From Extensimonas soli (GTDB lineage Bacteria > Pseudomonadota > Gammaproteobacteria > Burkholderiales > Burkholderiaceae_C), in assembly GCF_029211265.1 (NCBI RefSeq), contig NZ_JARGEL010000017.1:62001-126000 (forward strand): a stretch of 64,000 nucleotides of DNA. Reading direction: 5' to 3'. A program made the translations under genes and the position numbers. Under the pieces are notes generated by a model. That model worked only from the letters and a program-made list of their open reading frames with translations, ran no database searches and had not been told where the DNA came from. Below are positions 1-9,181 of the stretch, piece after piece; positions within the stretch are counted from its first letter, which is position 1, and every line of letters begins with the position of its first letter.

Positions 1-1011
1 ACCACGGCAAAGCCGCGACCGTGTTCACCCGCTCTGGCGGCCTCGACCGCGGCATTCAGGGCCAGGATATTGGTCTGGAAGGCGATGCCGTCAATGACGC
101 CGATGATGTCGGCTATCTTGCGTGAGCTTTCGTTGATGCCGGTCATGGTGTTGACCACCTGGGCCACAGCTTCGCCGCCTTGGACGGCCACGGCGCTGGC
201 GCTTTGCGCGAGCTGGTTGGCATGGCGCGCGTTGTCGGCGTTCTGGCGCACGGTGGAGCTCAGCTCCTCCATGCTGGCGGCGGTTTCTTCCAGGGCGCTG
301 GCCTGGCTTTCGGTGCGCGCCGACAGGTCGTGGTTGCCCTGGGCAATCTCGGAACTGGCCGCCTCCAGGCTCTCGGCGTTCTGGCGCACATGGGCCACCA
401 TGCTGGAAAGGCTGCCCTGCATGTCCGCCAGGGCGGTTATCAATTGGCCGACTTCGTCGTTCGAACGCGTCACGATCTGCCCCGTGAGGTCGCCCTGGGC
501 AATCTGGCCCGCCAGCCGCAGCGCCTCCTCCAGCGGCCCGAGCACCGCTTTGCGGATCGCCCAAAAGGAGGCCAGCAGCACCAGACCGCCCAGCAGGTTG
601 ATGCTGAAGACAAGCGCCTTGATGAAGCCGACCGCCTCGGCCACTAGCGGGGCGAAACGTTCGGAGCCATCTTGCACCACCGCCATGTCGGGTCGCAGCC
701 GCTCGACCAGTGCCGGGCTCACGGTGCTGCCAGGTTCGAGCTCGATGATTTTCTTCATGCGCTCCAGGTCGCCAATGTCCTTGCTCGGCAAGTCAAGAAC
801 GCCACCAAAGCCGAACAAGCGGAACAACCCCTGCTCGACCTTGAACAACTCCACATCGACCTGCGCGGCAAGCCACTGCCCGTGCTTGATCGGCTTGAGC
901 AGCAGGTCCTTGCCAACCGCCGGGGCCGTGTCACCCGAGCTTGCCCGCTGCATGGCGAGTGCCATCTGCATGACAGCCGCAAGATGTTCCCGCTCCAGGT
1001 GGTGGAAGCGC
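1..1011 (-). pseudogene. Methyl-accepting chemotaxis protein, C-terminal part (split by IS21 element, runs off left edge)
   Basis: Read on the minus strand this frame encodes a chemoreceptor: a periplasmic/sensor segment, a second membrane helix (about 480-620), a HAMP-like linker and the start of the cytoplasmic signalling domain. Near the left edge lies the hallmark hairpin region, ending [20 protein letters not shown]. The frame has no start of its own; its first codons abut the IS21 element at 1012. The missing N-terminus (MPQFTLRQKF..., one membrane helix) lies beyond the element at 3589-3700, and the two halves join in frame when the element and one 8-bp repeat are removed. The C-terminus lies outside the window. 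The family binds CheW/CheA at the inner membrane and controls swimming. As it stands the gene is disrupted. Confidence 0.93.
1004..1011. repeat. Left target-site duplication of IS21 element
   Basis: GGAAGCGC here is repeated at 3589-3596, directly flanking the element. The repeat lies inside the chemoreceptor reading frame. Confidence 0.88.
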
Positions 1012-1155
1012 CCCGGCGGCCACCCAAACTCCCCCACTGATGGCCACCTCAAACTCCCCCACCTGAGTTGATCGGGGACAGGGGGTAAACGCCGGCGCCG
1101 CTGGCACCTGTTGGCAGGACAGTAGTTCTGGTCTTCCCCGAGGGGAGGCCAAGGA

Positions 1156-2760
1156 GTGAATGTCTTGAAACCCAACCAACGGGCCACCGTCTACACGCTG
1201 CTCGAGCGTGGCAGCACCCAGCGCGAGATCGCGCGCATCACCGGAATCGACCGCAAGACCGTCAGGAGTTACCAACGTCGCCGGCAGGCCGAGCAGTCAA
1301 ATTCCCCCGGGGTGGCCACCGGCCCTGATGCCATGGCCGCTCACGTGGCCGCGCAAATTCCCCCACCCTGGCCACCGGCTCCCACGTCAGTGGCCGCCTC
1401 CCTATGCGAGCCGTACCGCGACTTCATCGAGGCCCAACTGCGTCTCAAGCGCAACGCCACGGCCATCTACCAGGACCTGGTCGATGTCCACGGCTTTGCC
1501 GGCCAGTACAACTCGGTCAAACGCTTCGTGGCCCGGCTGCGTCACAAGGAGCCCGAACAATTCGACCGCCTGTCCTTCCTGCCCGCAGAGGAGATGCAGG
1601 TGGACTACGGTGAGGGTGCACCCACCCGGGTGCCGGGCAGCAACCGGTACCGCAAACCGCGCCTGTTCGTGGCCACGCTGCGCTACTCGCGGGCCAGCTT
1701 TCGGCACGTGGTCTGGAAGTCCAGCCAGCAGGTCTGGGCCGAGCTGCACGAGCGCGCGTTTCGCCACTTCGGTGGCTGCCCGCAGTACGTGGTGCTGGAC
1801 AACCTCAAAGAGGGCGTCATCAAACCCGACCTGTATGAGCCCGAACTCAACCCGGTCTATGCCGCCACCCTGGCGCACTACGGCGTGGTGGCCGACCCGG
1901 CCCGGGTGCGTGACCCCAACCGCAAGGGTACGGTAGAGCACGCCATCGGCCACACCCAGGCCACGGCCTTGAAGGGCCGGCGCTTTGAGTCCATCGAAGA
2001 GCAGAACACCTTCCTGGCGCAATGGGAGAAGAATTGGGCAGCCAAGCGCATCCACGGCACCGAGCGGCGCCAGGTGCAGGCCATGTTCGCGGAAGAACGC
2101 CCCCACCTCAAAGCTTTGCCACTGCTGGGCATGCAGTATTTCGAAGAGGTCCAGCGCACGGTGTGCGACGACAGCTGTGTGCGGGTGGAGCACAGCAGCT
2201 ACGCCGCGCGCCCGGCGGTCATCGGATCGAAGGTGCGGGTGCGCATCTTCGCCCAGCGCATCCAGATCTTTGATCTGCAAACCGGCACCTTGCTGCGCAG
2301 TCACCCCAAGGCTGAACGCCCCGGCACCGTGGTGCTGCCCCAGGATGAGCGGGTGTTCAACCCCTCGCGTGAGACCCGCCTGATCCTGCGCCAGGCCGGC
2401 CAGATTGGCGAACACGCCGCCCGGCTGTGCCAGTTGCTCTTTGCCATCGAGGGCCGGGTGGGCCAGCGCAAGCTCTGGGGCATCGTCGGCCTGGTGCGCC
2501 GATATCCGGCGCATTGTGTCAACGCCGCTTGCGCCCAGGCTCTGGAGCAGGGCATCTACAGCTTCAAGCGCGTCCAGGCATTGACAGAGGCGCTCTTTGC
2601 CGATGCGCTTGAAGCCATCGAGACCCAGGCCGGTGGCGAGCATGTAACGCCCACCACGGCGACCCTGACCCAGCAGCACGAGCTGATCCGCGATGCCGAT
2701 GAATACGGTGACCTGTTTGCCCACGCTGCGGCCACCGCCGCAGTTGGGAGCCAGCCATGA
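1156..2760 (+). CDS. istA: IstA transposase of IS21-family element
   Basis: The 534-residue protein begins with a helix-turn-helix (about residues 8-45, containing [17 protein letters not shown]). The DDE integrase core follows at about 140-330 with the typical VDYGEG and VLDNLKEGV segments. The GTG at 1156 is used. Residues about 48-78 are an unusual insert whose DNA (1298-1378) carries two copies of the element's own terminal-repeat motif. The stop overlaps the istB start (ATGA), so the two are translationally coupled. IstA binds the element ends and catalyses strand transfer. Confidence 0.95.
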   Translation: MNVLKPNQRATVYTLLERGSTQREIARITGIDRKTVRSYQRRRQAEQSNSPGVATGPDAMAAHVAAQIPPPWPPAPTSVAASLCEPYRDFIEAQLRLKRNATAIYQDLVDVHGFAGQYNSVKRFVARLRHKEPEQFDRLSFLPAEEMQVDYGEGAPTRVPGSNRYRKPRLFVATLRYSRASFRHVVWKSSQQVWAELHERAFRHFGGCPQYVVLDNLKEGVIKPDLYEPELNPVYAATLAHYGVVADPARVRDPNRKGTVEHAIGHTQATALKGRRFESIEEQNTFLAQWEKNWAAKRIHGTERRQVQAMFAEERPHLKALPLLGMQYFEEVQRTVCDDSCVRVEHSSYAARPAVIGSKVRVRIFAQRIQIFDLQTGTLLRSHPKAERPGTVVLPQDERVFNPSRETRLILRQAGQIGEHAARLCQLLFAIEGRVGQRKLWGIVGLVRRYPAHCVNAACAQALEQGIYSFKRVQALTEALFADALEAIETQAGGEHVTPTTATLTQQHELIRDADEYGDLFAHAAATAAVGSQP

Positions 2761-3521
2761 ACATGGTCGAGATCGAGCGCGCGCTGCGCCAGCTGCGCCT
2801 GTCGGGTATTGCCGAGACCCTGTCGACCCGCGTGATGCAGGCCCAGGTCGCCCAGGAGCCATTTCTGCAGACCTTCGCCGCCATGCTTCAGGATGAGCTC
2901 GACCGGCGCCGATCGCGCCTGACAGAGCGCCGCTACAAGCGCTCGGGTCTGGACGAGAAGGTCAGCCTGGCCGACTTCGACTGGCGTTTCAACCCCAAGC
3001 TGCCCCGCGCGGCCTGCTTTGAGCTGCACACCCTGAAGTTCATCGCCGAGGGTTCCAACGCGCTCATCGTCGGTAAACCCGGCACCGGCAAGTCTCACAT
3101 TGCCAAGGCCATCGCCTACCAGGCCACGCTGGGCGGCCACGATGTGCGTTACCTCGAGGCCGACGCCGAATTCGCCCGCTACGCGCTGGCAAGTGCCACC
3201 GAGCGCATCGGCCTGCTCAAGGAGTGGGTGGAGCCTGACCTGATCATCTTGGACGATCTGTTCCTGGCCAGGCGTATCAGCGAGCACGCCGCCGAGGTCC
3301 TGCAGGCCATCGTGCATCAGCGCTACAAGCTGCGCCGCGCCATCGTGGTGACCTCCAACCGCGTGGTGCAGGACTGGGGTCGCTATCTGGGCGACGCCAC
3401 AATGGCGACCACCATCCTGGACCGCCTCATGCACCGCTGCACGATGCTGGAATTCGAGGGCAAGAGCTACCGGCTCAAAGAGGCCGCCGCACGCATCGCC
3501 ATCGGCACTGAGTCGTCATAA
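2757..3521 (+). CDS. istB: IstB helper ATPase of IS21-family element
   Basis: The 254-residue AAA+ ATPase is related to DnaC. It has Walker A GKPGTGKSHIA (about residue 105) and Walker B LIILDDL (about 162), with the usual N-terminal lid region. It starts 4 bp inside istA. In IS21 elements IstB assembles on target DNA and stimulates the IstA transposase. Length and motifs are normal, so the element may still be active. Confidence 0.96.
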   Translation: MNMVEIERALRQLRLSGIAETLSTRVMQAQVAQEPFLQTFAAMLQDELDRRRSRLTERRYKRSGLDEKVSLADFDWRFNPKLPRAACFELHTLKFIAEGSNALIVGKPGTGKSHIAKAIAYQATLGGHDVRYLEADAEFARYALASATERIGLLKEWVEPDLIILDDLFLARRISEHAAEVLQAIVHQRYKLRRAIVVTSNRVVQDWGRYLGDATMATTILDRLMHRCTMLEFEGKSYRLKEAAARIAIGTESS

Positions 3522-3588
3522 TCCAACCGGTCTTGCCTGGGGAATTTGGGGTGGCCACAGGTGGGGGAATTTGGACTGGCCATCGGGG

Positions 3589-3596
3589 GGAAGCGC
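3589..3596. repeat. Right target-site duplication of IS21 element
   Basis: GGAAGCGC, a direct repeat of 1004-1011. Deleting 1004-3588 rejoins the chemoreceptor frame across the sequence AARF-HHLER. Confidence 0.88.
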
Positions 3597-3700
3597 GCGG
3601 CCTTGCCAAGGAATCGCCCCCCCAACATCACCAGCAGTGACACCGTGAGCACGGCGACCATGCCGAACAAAAATTTCTGGCGCAGGGTGAATTGGGGCAT
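3589..3700 (-). pseudogene. Methyl-accepting chemotaxis protein, N-terminal fragment
   Basis: ATG at 3700 begins MPQFTLRQKFLFGMVAVLT, a cytoplasmic start followed by the first transmembrane helix of a chemoreceptor. After 37 codons (ending GKAARF) the frame enters the IS21 element. It continues in phase at 1003 as [11 protein letters not shown] when the element and one repeat copy are removed. The short sequence upstream of the ATG abuts a truncated Bug-family receptor gene, so the chemoreceptor itself may sit at an older recombination joint. Confidence 0.9.
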
Positions 3701-3725
3701 GGGTTGTGTTCTTTCAGTGGAAAGG

Positions 3726-3900
3726 GTGCCTTCTGCACGATGAAACGAGCAAGCACATCAGACAGGTTGCCTGTCGGGCTGCCGACCAGGATCGTGATCG
3801 GTTTGGTGGGAAACTGGTCTGCCGAGTCCGCGGGCACCGTGATGACGACTGTCGCCAGTAAGACGGTTACGCTGGCAAGCCGCCGCAGCACATTGCGCAC
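3726..3900 (-). pseudogene. Truncated Bug-family (TctC-like) periplasmic receptor, N-terminal remnant
   Basis: A GTG near 3900 opens VRNVLRRLASVTVLLAT..., a signal peptide. The mature start FPTKPITILVGSPTGN matches the opening strand and loop of tripartite tricarboxylate transport receptors (usual form YPxKPIxxIVPfxpGG). The similarity stops after about 55 residues, near DVLARFIVQK, where the sequence changes to the leader of the chemoreceptor. A full Bug protein has about 320 residues, so roughly 80 percent is gone. It follows leuD on the same strand and was probably the last gene of the operon. The exact break point is uncertain by 10-15 bp. Confidence 0.72.
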
Positions 3901-3971
3901 GAACTCTGAATTTGAAGAACGATGGTCACGGTTGATCCTCTTGGGCTTGATGAATGAAATTGCCAGCTTTC

Positions 3972-4616
3972 TCAAGCCCCTCCAAATACCCATGGCTCCG
4001 CCAATTGCCGCCTAGCCTCGTAGCGGCGAATCTCCGCGTCATGCTCCAGCGTCAGGCTGATGTCGTCGATGCCGTTGAGCAGACAGCGTTTGCGAAACGG
4101 ATCGAACTCGAAGCCGAGAGCAGGGCCGATCGGTGCTTCGATAGACTGTCTCTCGAGGTTGATGCGCAGGCGGTAACCAGGCTGGCTCTTTACCTGTTCG
4201 AACAGATACTGCACCTCAACCTCGGGCAGCACGATGGGCAACATGCCGTTCTTCAAGCAGTTGCCGTAGAAGATGTCGGCAAAGCTGGGGGCGATGAGCG
4301 CACGAATGCCATAGTCGTGCAGCGCCCACGGCGCGTGTTCGCGGCTGGAGCCGCAGCCGAAGTTCGCTCGCGCCAACAGGATGGAGGAACCTTGGTAGCG
4401 GGGCTGGTTCAGCACGAAAGCCGGGTTCGTCGGCCGCGCGGCGCAATCCTGCCCGGGCTCGCCCTTGTCCAAATAGCGCCATTCGTCGAACAGATTGCCC
4501 CCGAAGCCTGTGCGTCGTATCGACTTCATGAACTGCTTCGGGATGATGGCGTCCGTGTCGACGTTGGCGCGATTCAGCGGCACCACGATGCCGTCGAGAA
4601 ACGTAAAAGGTTCCAT
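3972..4616 (-). CDS. LeuD-like small subunit, candidate (alkyl)maleate or isopropylmalate hydratase
   Basis: The 214-residue protein has the aconitase swivel-domain fold of Leu[17 protein letters not shown] near the N-terminus and the active-site [13 protein letters not shown] loop around residue 90. The start codon overlaps the stop of the large subunit (TGATG), so the two are coupled. LeuCD normally isomerises 2-isopropylmalate. The same protein family also supplies maleate hydratase, as in HbzIJ of the gentisate pathway of Pseudomonas alcaligenes. Because this pair sits at the end of a gentisate operon with no other leucine genes nearby, I infer hydration of maleate or an alkylmaleate such as citraconate. 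Sequence alone cannot settle the substrate. Confidence 0.85.
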   Translation of the reverse strand: MEPFTFLDGIVVPLNRANVDTDAIIPKQFMKSIRRTGFGGNLFDEWRYLDKGEPGQDCAARPTNPAFVLNQPRYQGSSILLARANFGCGSSREHAPWALHDYGIRALIAPSFADIFYGNCLKNGMLPIVLPEVEVQYLFEQVKSQPGYRLRINLERQSIEAPIGPALGFEFDPFRKRCLLNGIDDISLTLEHDAEIRRYEARRQLAEPWVFGGA

Positions 4617-6025
4617 CAGCTGAACTCCTTACGGACATCAACGAAGTGGCCCGCAACTGCGGCCGCCGCCGCCATTGCCGGACTCACGAGATGGCTACGC
4701 CCTCCCGCCCCCTGACGGCCCTCGAAATTGCGGTTCGAGGTGGAGGCACAGCGCTCTCCGGGCGCCAGCCGGTCCTCGTTCATACCCAAGCACATCGAAC
4801 AGCCCGGTTCACGCCATTCGAAACCCGCGTCGGTGAACACGCGGTCAAGGCCTTCGGCTTCGGCCTGCGCCTTGACCAACCCCGAGCCCGGGACCGCGAG
4901 GGCTAGCTTGATCGTGGGAGCAATATGTCGGCCCTTCAGCACGGCGGCCGCAGCGCGCAGATCCTCGATGCGGGCATTGGTGCACGATCCGATGAACACC
5001 TTGTCCGGCTGAATGGCCTTGATTGGCATGCCCGGCTCGATTGCCATGTACGCCAGCGCATTGGCCATTCCGGAGCGCTTGACAGGGTCCGGTTCACGCG
5101 CAGGATCGGGCACCTGGCCGCCGATCGGCTGCACCATTTCGGGCGATGTGCCCCAAGTCACCATGGGTTGCACAAGAGCCGCATCGATCTCAAGCGTTCT
5201 GTCGAAGTGCGCACCCTCGTCGCTGACCAGTGTGCGCCAGTACGCCACCGCCTGCTCCCATCGCTCGCCGCGCGGCGCGTACGGACGCCCTTTCAGGTAG
5301 TCGATCGTTTTTTGATCGACCGCGACCAATCCAACGCGAGCGCCTGCTTCGATCGCCATGTTGCACAAAGTCATTCGGCCTTCCATGGACAAGGCGCGAA
5401 CCGCGCCACCGCCAAACTCGATGGCGTAGCCGGTTCCGCCTGCCGTGCCGATGCGGCCGATCACGTCCAAGATCAAGTCCTTGGCCGTTACGCCAGGCGC
5501 CAGTGCTCCCTCAATGCGCACGAGCATGGGCTTCATCGGGTTGACGGACAGGCACTGCGTCGCGAGCACATGCTCGACCTCGGAAGTACCGACACCAAAG
5601 GCCAGGGCGGCGAAGGCGCCATGCGTGCTGGTATGCGAGTCGCCGGCGACAACGGTCATTCCCGGCAAGGTTGCGCCCTGTTCCGGACCGACGACATGGA
5701 TGATGCCCTGACGGGGGTCCGAGAGTCCGAACTCGGTGACACCGAACTCCTTGCAGTTGCGGCTGAGCTGTTCGACCTGGATACGCGACAAGGGATCTAT
5801 GATGCCCACGGAGCGCGATGTCGTCGGCACGTTGTGGTCCGCGGTCGCCAGTACCGTTTGCGGACGCCACAGCCTGCGCTTGCCCATGCGCAACCCCTCA
5901 AACGCCTGCGGGCTGGTGACCTCGTAGACCAGATGGCGGTCCATGTACAGCAGCGGAGGGCCGGCCTCGGGCTCGTGCACCACATGCCGTTGCCACAGCT
6001 TTTCGAAAAGTGTCGCGGCGGCCAT
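4616..6025 (-). CDS. LeuC-like large subunit, candidate (alkyl)maleate or isopropylmalate hydratase
   Basis: The 469-residue aconitase-family subunit has the three [4Fe-4S] ligands in place: Cys348 in FIGSCTN, then Cys409 and Cys412 in GCSMCLG. Other conserved segments are [10 protein letters not shown] (about 61) and [13 protein letters not shown] (about 126). The ATG at 6025 is chosen because it has GAGGGG about 8 bp upstream and overlaps the upstream stop as TAATG. It acts in the cytoplasm with the adjoining small subunit. The neighbours (gentisate dioxygenase, maleylpyruvate-type hydrolase, CoA-transferase, lyase) argue for hydration of the C4/C5 unsaturated diacid left after ring cleavage rather than leucine synthesis. 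Confidence 0.88.
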   Translation of the reverse strand: MAAATLFEKLWQRHVVHEPEAGPPLLYMDRHLVYEVTSPQAFEGLRMGKRRLWRPQTVLATADHNVPTTSRSVGIIDPLSRIQVEQLSRNCKEFGVTEFGLSDPRQGIIHVVGPEQGATLPGMTVVAGDSHTSTHGAFAALAFGVGTSEVEHVLATQCLSVNPMKPMLVRIEGALAPGVTAKDLILDVIGRIGTAGGTGYAIEFGGGAVRALSMEGRMTLCNMAIEAGARVGLVAVDQKTIDYLKGRPYAPRGERWEQAVAYWRTLVSDEGAHFDRTLEIDAALVQPMVTWGTSPEMVQPIGGQVPDPAREPDPVKRSGMANALAYMAIEPGMPIKAIQPDKVFIGSCTNARIEDLRAAAAVLKGRHIAPTIKLALAVPGSGLVKAQAEAEGLDRVFTDAGFEWREPGCSMCLGMNEDRLAPGERCASTSNRNFEGRQGAGGRSHLVSPAMAAAAAVAGHFVDVRKEFS

Positions 6026-7035
6026 TACGTTCCCCTCAGGACCGGACTGGCCGGGCTTCCGGCAAGGCAACCCACGCCGGCCAGGCGCTGCTGCGGTTCG
6101 CGTGAGTGCACGCCATCCGGTACGGGATACCGCCGACTCGATGGACCCGCCTTCATGACCTGCCCGGGCACATCGTGGCCGACGATCTCAGGCATGCGGC
6201 GCGCCTGCGCCAGCAGCGCTTCCAGATTGACGCCGGTGCGATAGCCCATGGCCTCGAACATGTGAACCAAGTCTTCGGTGCAGACGTTCCCGCTGGCGCC
6301 CGGCGCGAAGGGACAGCCCCCCAGCCCGCCGAGGGAGGCATCGAAGCGGTCGATGCCGGCCTCGAGCGCCGCCAACGCATTCGCCAGTCCCATGGCACGG
6401 GTGTCATGAAAATGCGCCGTCAAGGTCAGTTGCGGCCAACCAGTCTTCACCGCCCGGCAGAGGCGCTCCACCTGCCCCGGATGGGCCATGCCGGTCGTAT
6501 CGCACAGCGTCACGCGCGCGATGCCCAGCCCTGCGATGCGCTCTACGAGCGCCAGCAGGACCGCGTCCGGCACGTCACCTTCGAACGGACAGCCGAAGGC
6601 CGTGGACAACGAGGCGTTGACCTGCTTACGGCCGTCCACCAGCCTCACGATTTCGGCAAACTGCGCCAACGACTGCGCAGGGGTCATCCGCAGGTTGGCG
6701 GCGTTGTGTGTCTCACTCGCAGACATTACGAGATTCAGTTCGTCGACGCCGCAGTCGAGCGCGCGCTCAGCGCCGCGAATGTTGGGCACCAGTGCAGCGT
6801 ATTCAACGCCGGGAATCCGTTCGATCCCTCGCATCACGGCTTCGGCATCCGCCAGCGCCGGGATGGCCTTGGGCGAGGTGAACGATGTGACCTCTATCTT
6901 GGCCAGTCCTGTGCGGCTCAAGCCATTGATCAGATCAATTTTCTGTTCGGTGGGCACGAAGCGAGACTCGATCTGGAATCCGTCGCGCACAGAAACTTCC
7001 TGGATGTACAGCCGCTGGCCGTTGGCCTTTTGCAT
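6025..7035 (-). CDS. HMG-CoA-lyase-like enzyme, candidate citramalyl/malyl-CoA-type lyase
   Basis: The 336-residue TIM-barrel protein of the DRE-TIM family has the conserved VSVRDG segment (Arg17, Asp18), metal-binding histidines in AHFHDT (208 and 210) and the signature Cys241 in [16 protein letters not shown]. The ATG at 7035 has GAGGGG upstream. Authentic HMG-CoA lyase splits 3-hydroxy-3-methylglutaryl-CoA. Here the preceding gene is a CoA-transferase and the following genes are a LeuCD-like hydratase, so I infer cleavage of a 2-hydroxy-2-alkylsuccinyl-type CoA ester (for example citramalyl-CoA to acetyl-CoA and pyruvate). Genuine HMG-CoA lyase activity remains possible. Confidence 0.88.
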   Translation of the reverse strand: MQKANGQRLYIQEVSVRDGFQIESRFVPTEQKIDLINGLSRTGLAKIEVTSFTSPKAIPALADAEAVMRGIERIPGVEYAALVPNIRGAERALDCGVDELNLVMSASETHNAANLRMTPAQSLAQFAEIVRLVDGRKQVNASLSTAFGCPFEGDVPDAVLLALVERIAGLGIARVTLCDTTGMAHPGQVERLCRAVKTGWPQLTLTAHFHDTRAMGLANALAALEAGIDRFDASLGGLGGCPFAPGASGNVCTEDLVHMFEAMGYRTGVNLEALLAQARRMPEIVGHDVPGQVMKAGPSSRRYPVPDGVHSREPQQRLAGVGCLAGSPASPVLRGT

Positions 7036-7045
7036 GAGTTGCCCC

Positions 7046-8368
7046 TCAAACCACGCCATCGGCGCGCAGCCGGGCAAGCTCGTCAGCATCAATGCCCAGA
7101 GAGCCCAGCACTTCCTGCGTGTGCGCGCCGAGCTCGGGGCCGACCCATTTCGTGCGCCCGGGAGTCGCGCTCAACTTGGGCACGATGCCCGGAAAGTCGA
7201 TTGGTGTGCTGTCGGGTAGCGCGTGGCGCTCGATCATGTCGCGCGCGTGGAAGTGCGGGTCTTCCGCGATGTCGGCTGCGGTGTAGATGCGCCCGCTGGG
7301 CACGTCGGCCGCCTCCAGGACCTTCAAGACCTCGTCAAGCGGGTGCAGTCCGGTCCAATCGGATATGGCCGCATCCAGCCGATCATTGTGTCTGACACGG
7401 CCGTCATTACGCGCCAACGCGGGGTCAGCGCCGAGATCGTCGCGCCCGATCGCGTGCATCAACCGCTTAAAGATGGCGTCGCCGTTGCCTGCGATAACCA
7501 CGTAGTGGCCATCGCCACAACGGTAGGTATTCGATGGTGAAATGCCCGGGAGACTGGCGCCGGAGCGCTCCCGAACGAAGCCGAACTCCGCGTACTCTGG
7601 AATCAGGCTTTCCATCACCGCGAATACTGACTCGTACAACGCGACATCGATGAACTGACCCTTGCCCGCGTTGGCCTTGAGATGGTGCATCGCCACCAGG
7701 GCACCAATCGTGCCGTACAGCGAGGCCAGCGTGTCGCCCAAGCTTACACCCACCCGTACGGGCGGACGATCGGCAAATCCGGTCACGTGGCGCAGACCGC
7801 CCATGCACTCGGCGATGGCCGCAAAGCCCGGTCGCTGGCTGTACGGGCCCGATTGCCCGTAGCCGGAGATGCGGACCATGACAAGTTGCGGATTGAGGGC
7901 CGACAATTGCTCCCAGCCCAGCCCCCACTTCTCCAGCGTCCCGGGACGGAAATTCTCGATCACGATGTCGACTTCGCCGGCCAGGCGACGTACGATCTCG
8001 CGCGCCTCGTCGCGCTTGAGGTCGAGCGTGACCGACTTCTTGTTGCGACTTTGCGTGTACCACCACAGCGAGGTACCCTCGTGGAGCTTGCGCCATTTGC
8101 GCAACGGATCCCCGTCCTTCGGCGGCTCGATCTTGATCACTTCCGCGCCGAACTGAGCCAGCAGCGCGCTGGCGTAAGGCCCCGCTACCAGCGAGCCGAG
8201 TTCAAGTACCTTGACGCCCGCAAGCGGCATTACATCCGACGTAGGTTTGCTCTCATCGTTCTCCTGAGAGGTCGATTTTTTCTTCATGGTTGTGTCATCC
8301 GAACCGTCAGTTCGCTCAGCATCCTTCGAAAGGTTTGACCGTGCGCTGTCTTTACGGTGTGTATTCAT
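7046..8368 (-). CDS. Family III (CaiB/BaiF) CoA-transferase
   Basis: The 440-residue protein carries the CaiB N-terminal Rossmann segment LAGVKVLELGSLVAGP and the catalytic aspartate, Asp212, in GVSLGDTLASLYG. The first 46 residues are hydrophilic and look like an extension; a shorter start at MPLAGVKV is possible, but AAGGAG precedes the upstream ATG at 8368. Such enzymes move CoA from a donor such as succinyl-CoA to a carboxylic acid. Only 10 bp separate it from the lyase gene, consistent with activation of the hydroxy-diacid before carbon-carbon cleavage. Confidence 0.92.
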   Translation of the reverse strand: MNTHRKDSARSNLSKDAERTDGSDDTTMKKKSTSQENDESKPTSDVMPLAGVKVLELGSLVAGPYASALLAQFGAEVIKIEPPKDGDPLRKWRKLHEGTSLWWYTQSRNKKSVTLDLKRDEAREIVRRLAGEVDIVIENFRPGTLEKWGLGWEQLSALNPQLVMVRISGYGQSGPYSQRPGFAAIAECMGGLRHVTGFADRPPVRVGVSLGDTLASLYGTIGALVAMHHLKANAGKGQFIDVALYESVFAVMESLIPEYAEFGFVRERSGASLPGISPSNTYRCGDGHYVVIAGNGDAIFKRLMHAIGRDDLGADPALARNDGRVRHNDRLDAAISDWTGLHPLDEVLKVLEAADVPSGRIYTAADIAEDPHFHARDMIERHALPDSTPIDFPGIVPKLSATPGRTKWVGPELGAHTQEVLGSLGIDADELARLRADGVV

Positions 8369-8447
8369 GATTGCTCCTTAGAACCCATCCCGAGTCGAAA
8401 CTCCGTGGATGTGCAAGCGGGGAGCGCAGTCTTCATGGTCGCACTCA

Positions 8448-9164
8448 TCAGCTCACTCCCAGGTATTGATGGATGACATCAGGCGTGCGGCGAAGTGCCT
8501 CGGACCCGCCCTGCCAAACAACGCAACCTTTTTGAATCACGTAGTGGTGATCTGCCAGATCAAGCAGTGCACCGACGTTCTTATCGATAACGATCTGCGA
8601 GAGTCCATTGGCCTTCAATTCGCCGAGCGCACGCCAGATCTCTTGGCGGATGAGAGGTGCCAGGCCCTCGGTGGCCTCGTCAAGCACGAGCAGGCGTGGG
8701 TTGGTCATCAGCGCGCGGCCAATCGCGAGCATCTGCTGTTCGCCGCCCGATAGCTGCGAGGCAAGGTTCCGCCGGCGCTCCCGGAGCCGGGGAAAGAGGT
8801 CGTAGACGCGGCTGAGCGTCCAATGTGGCAAGGGCGCCGACTCACCGACTCGGGCTGTCGCGACGAGGTTCTCCTCTACAGTGAGGTTCGGGAAGACCTG
8901 CCGGCCTTCGGGCACCAATGCGAGACCTTTGCGCGCCACGCGGTGGATGGGCAGTCGGTCGAGTCGAATGCCGTCAATCGACACCGTGCCGGCCGAGACG
9001 GGCAACAGCCCGAAGATGCACTTGACTGTCGTCGACCGACCCATGCCGTTGCGGCCGAGCAGCGTGACTACCTGCCCCTTTCGTACGTCAAAAGAGATGT
9101 CAAAGAGGGCTTGGGCGTGGCCGTAGGAGGCCTGCAGCCCAAGGACGGAGAAGAAAGTGCTCAT
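8448..9164 (-). CDS. LivF-type ABC transporter ATPase with altered Walker A
   Basis: This second ATPase of the branched-chain-type importer has 238 residues from ATG 9164 (a TTG at 9185 overlapping livG is an alternative). The signature LASQLSGGEQQML and Walker B LLVLDEATEGLAP are intact. The P-loop, however, reads GRNGMGRSTTV: the invariant Lys is Arg (codon CGG at about 9037-9039). The switch region usually written VEQN in LivF is IDKN. Both changes would weaken ATP hydrolysis at this site. The partner LivG is normal, so the importer may run with one degenerate site. Confidence 0.92.
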   Translation of the reverse strand: MSTFFSVLGLQASYGHAQALFDISFDVRKGQVVTLLGRNGMGRSTTVKCIFGLLPVSAGTVSIDGIRLDRLPIHRVARKGLALVPEGRQVFPNLTVEENLVATARVGESAPLPHWTLSRVYDLFPRLRERRRNLASQLSGGEQQMLAIGRALMTNPRLLVLDEATEGLAPLIRQEIWRALGELKANGLSQIVIDKNVGALLDLADHHYVIQKGCVVWQGGSEALRRTPDVIHQYLGVS

Positions 9165-9181
9165 ATCGTTGTCCCGCGCCG

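Larger units (their letters stand above)
1012..3588 (+). mobile_element. IS21-family insertion sequence, 2,577 bp
   Basis: The element carries overlapping istA and istB genes. It is bounded by imperfect inverted ends built from a motif resembling TGGCCACCCAAACTCCCCC (left, about 1017-1064, two copies) and its complement with AAATTCCCCC (right, about 3540-3585, two copies). It is flanked by an 8-bp direct repeat (GGAAGCGC). Multiple terminal repeats and 4-8 bp duplications are normal for this family. The insertion is in a chemoreceptor gene and appears recent, since both genes are open and the duplication is perfect. Confidence 0.92.

Noticed and set aside
70..1071. Long plus-strand open frames opposite the chemoreceptor
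   Set aside because: They are antisense to a clear chemotaxis signalling domain, have biased composition and no family pattern.
1402..2862. A 486-codon minus-strand open frame opposite istA
   Set aside because: Mirror of a GC-rich gene; no start signal and no recognisable domain, while istA has full family motifs.
4925..7395. Long plus-strand frames opposite leuC and the lyase
   Set aside because: They arise from high third-position GC on the coding strand; the minus-strand proteins have catalytic motifs.
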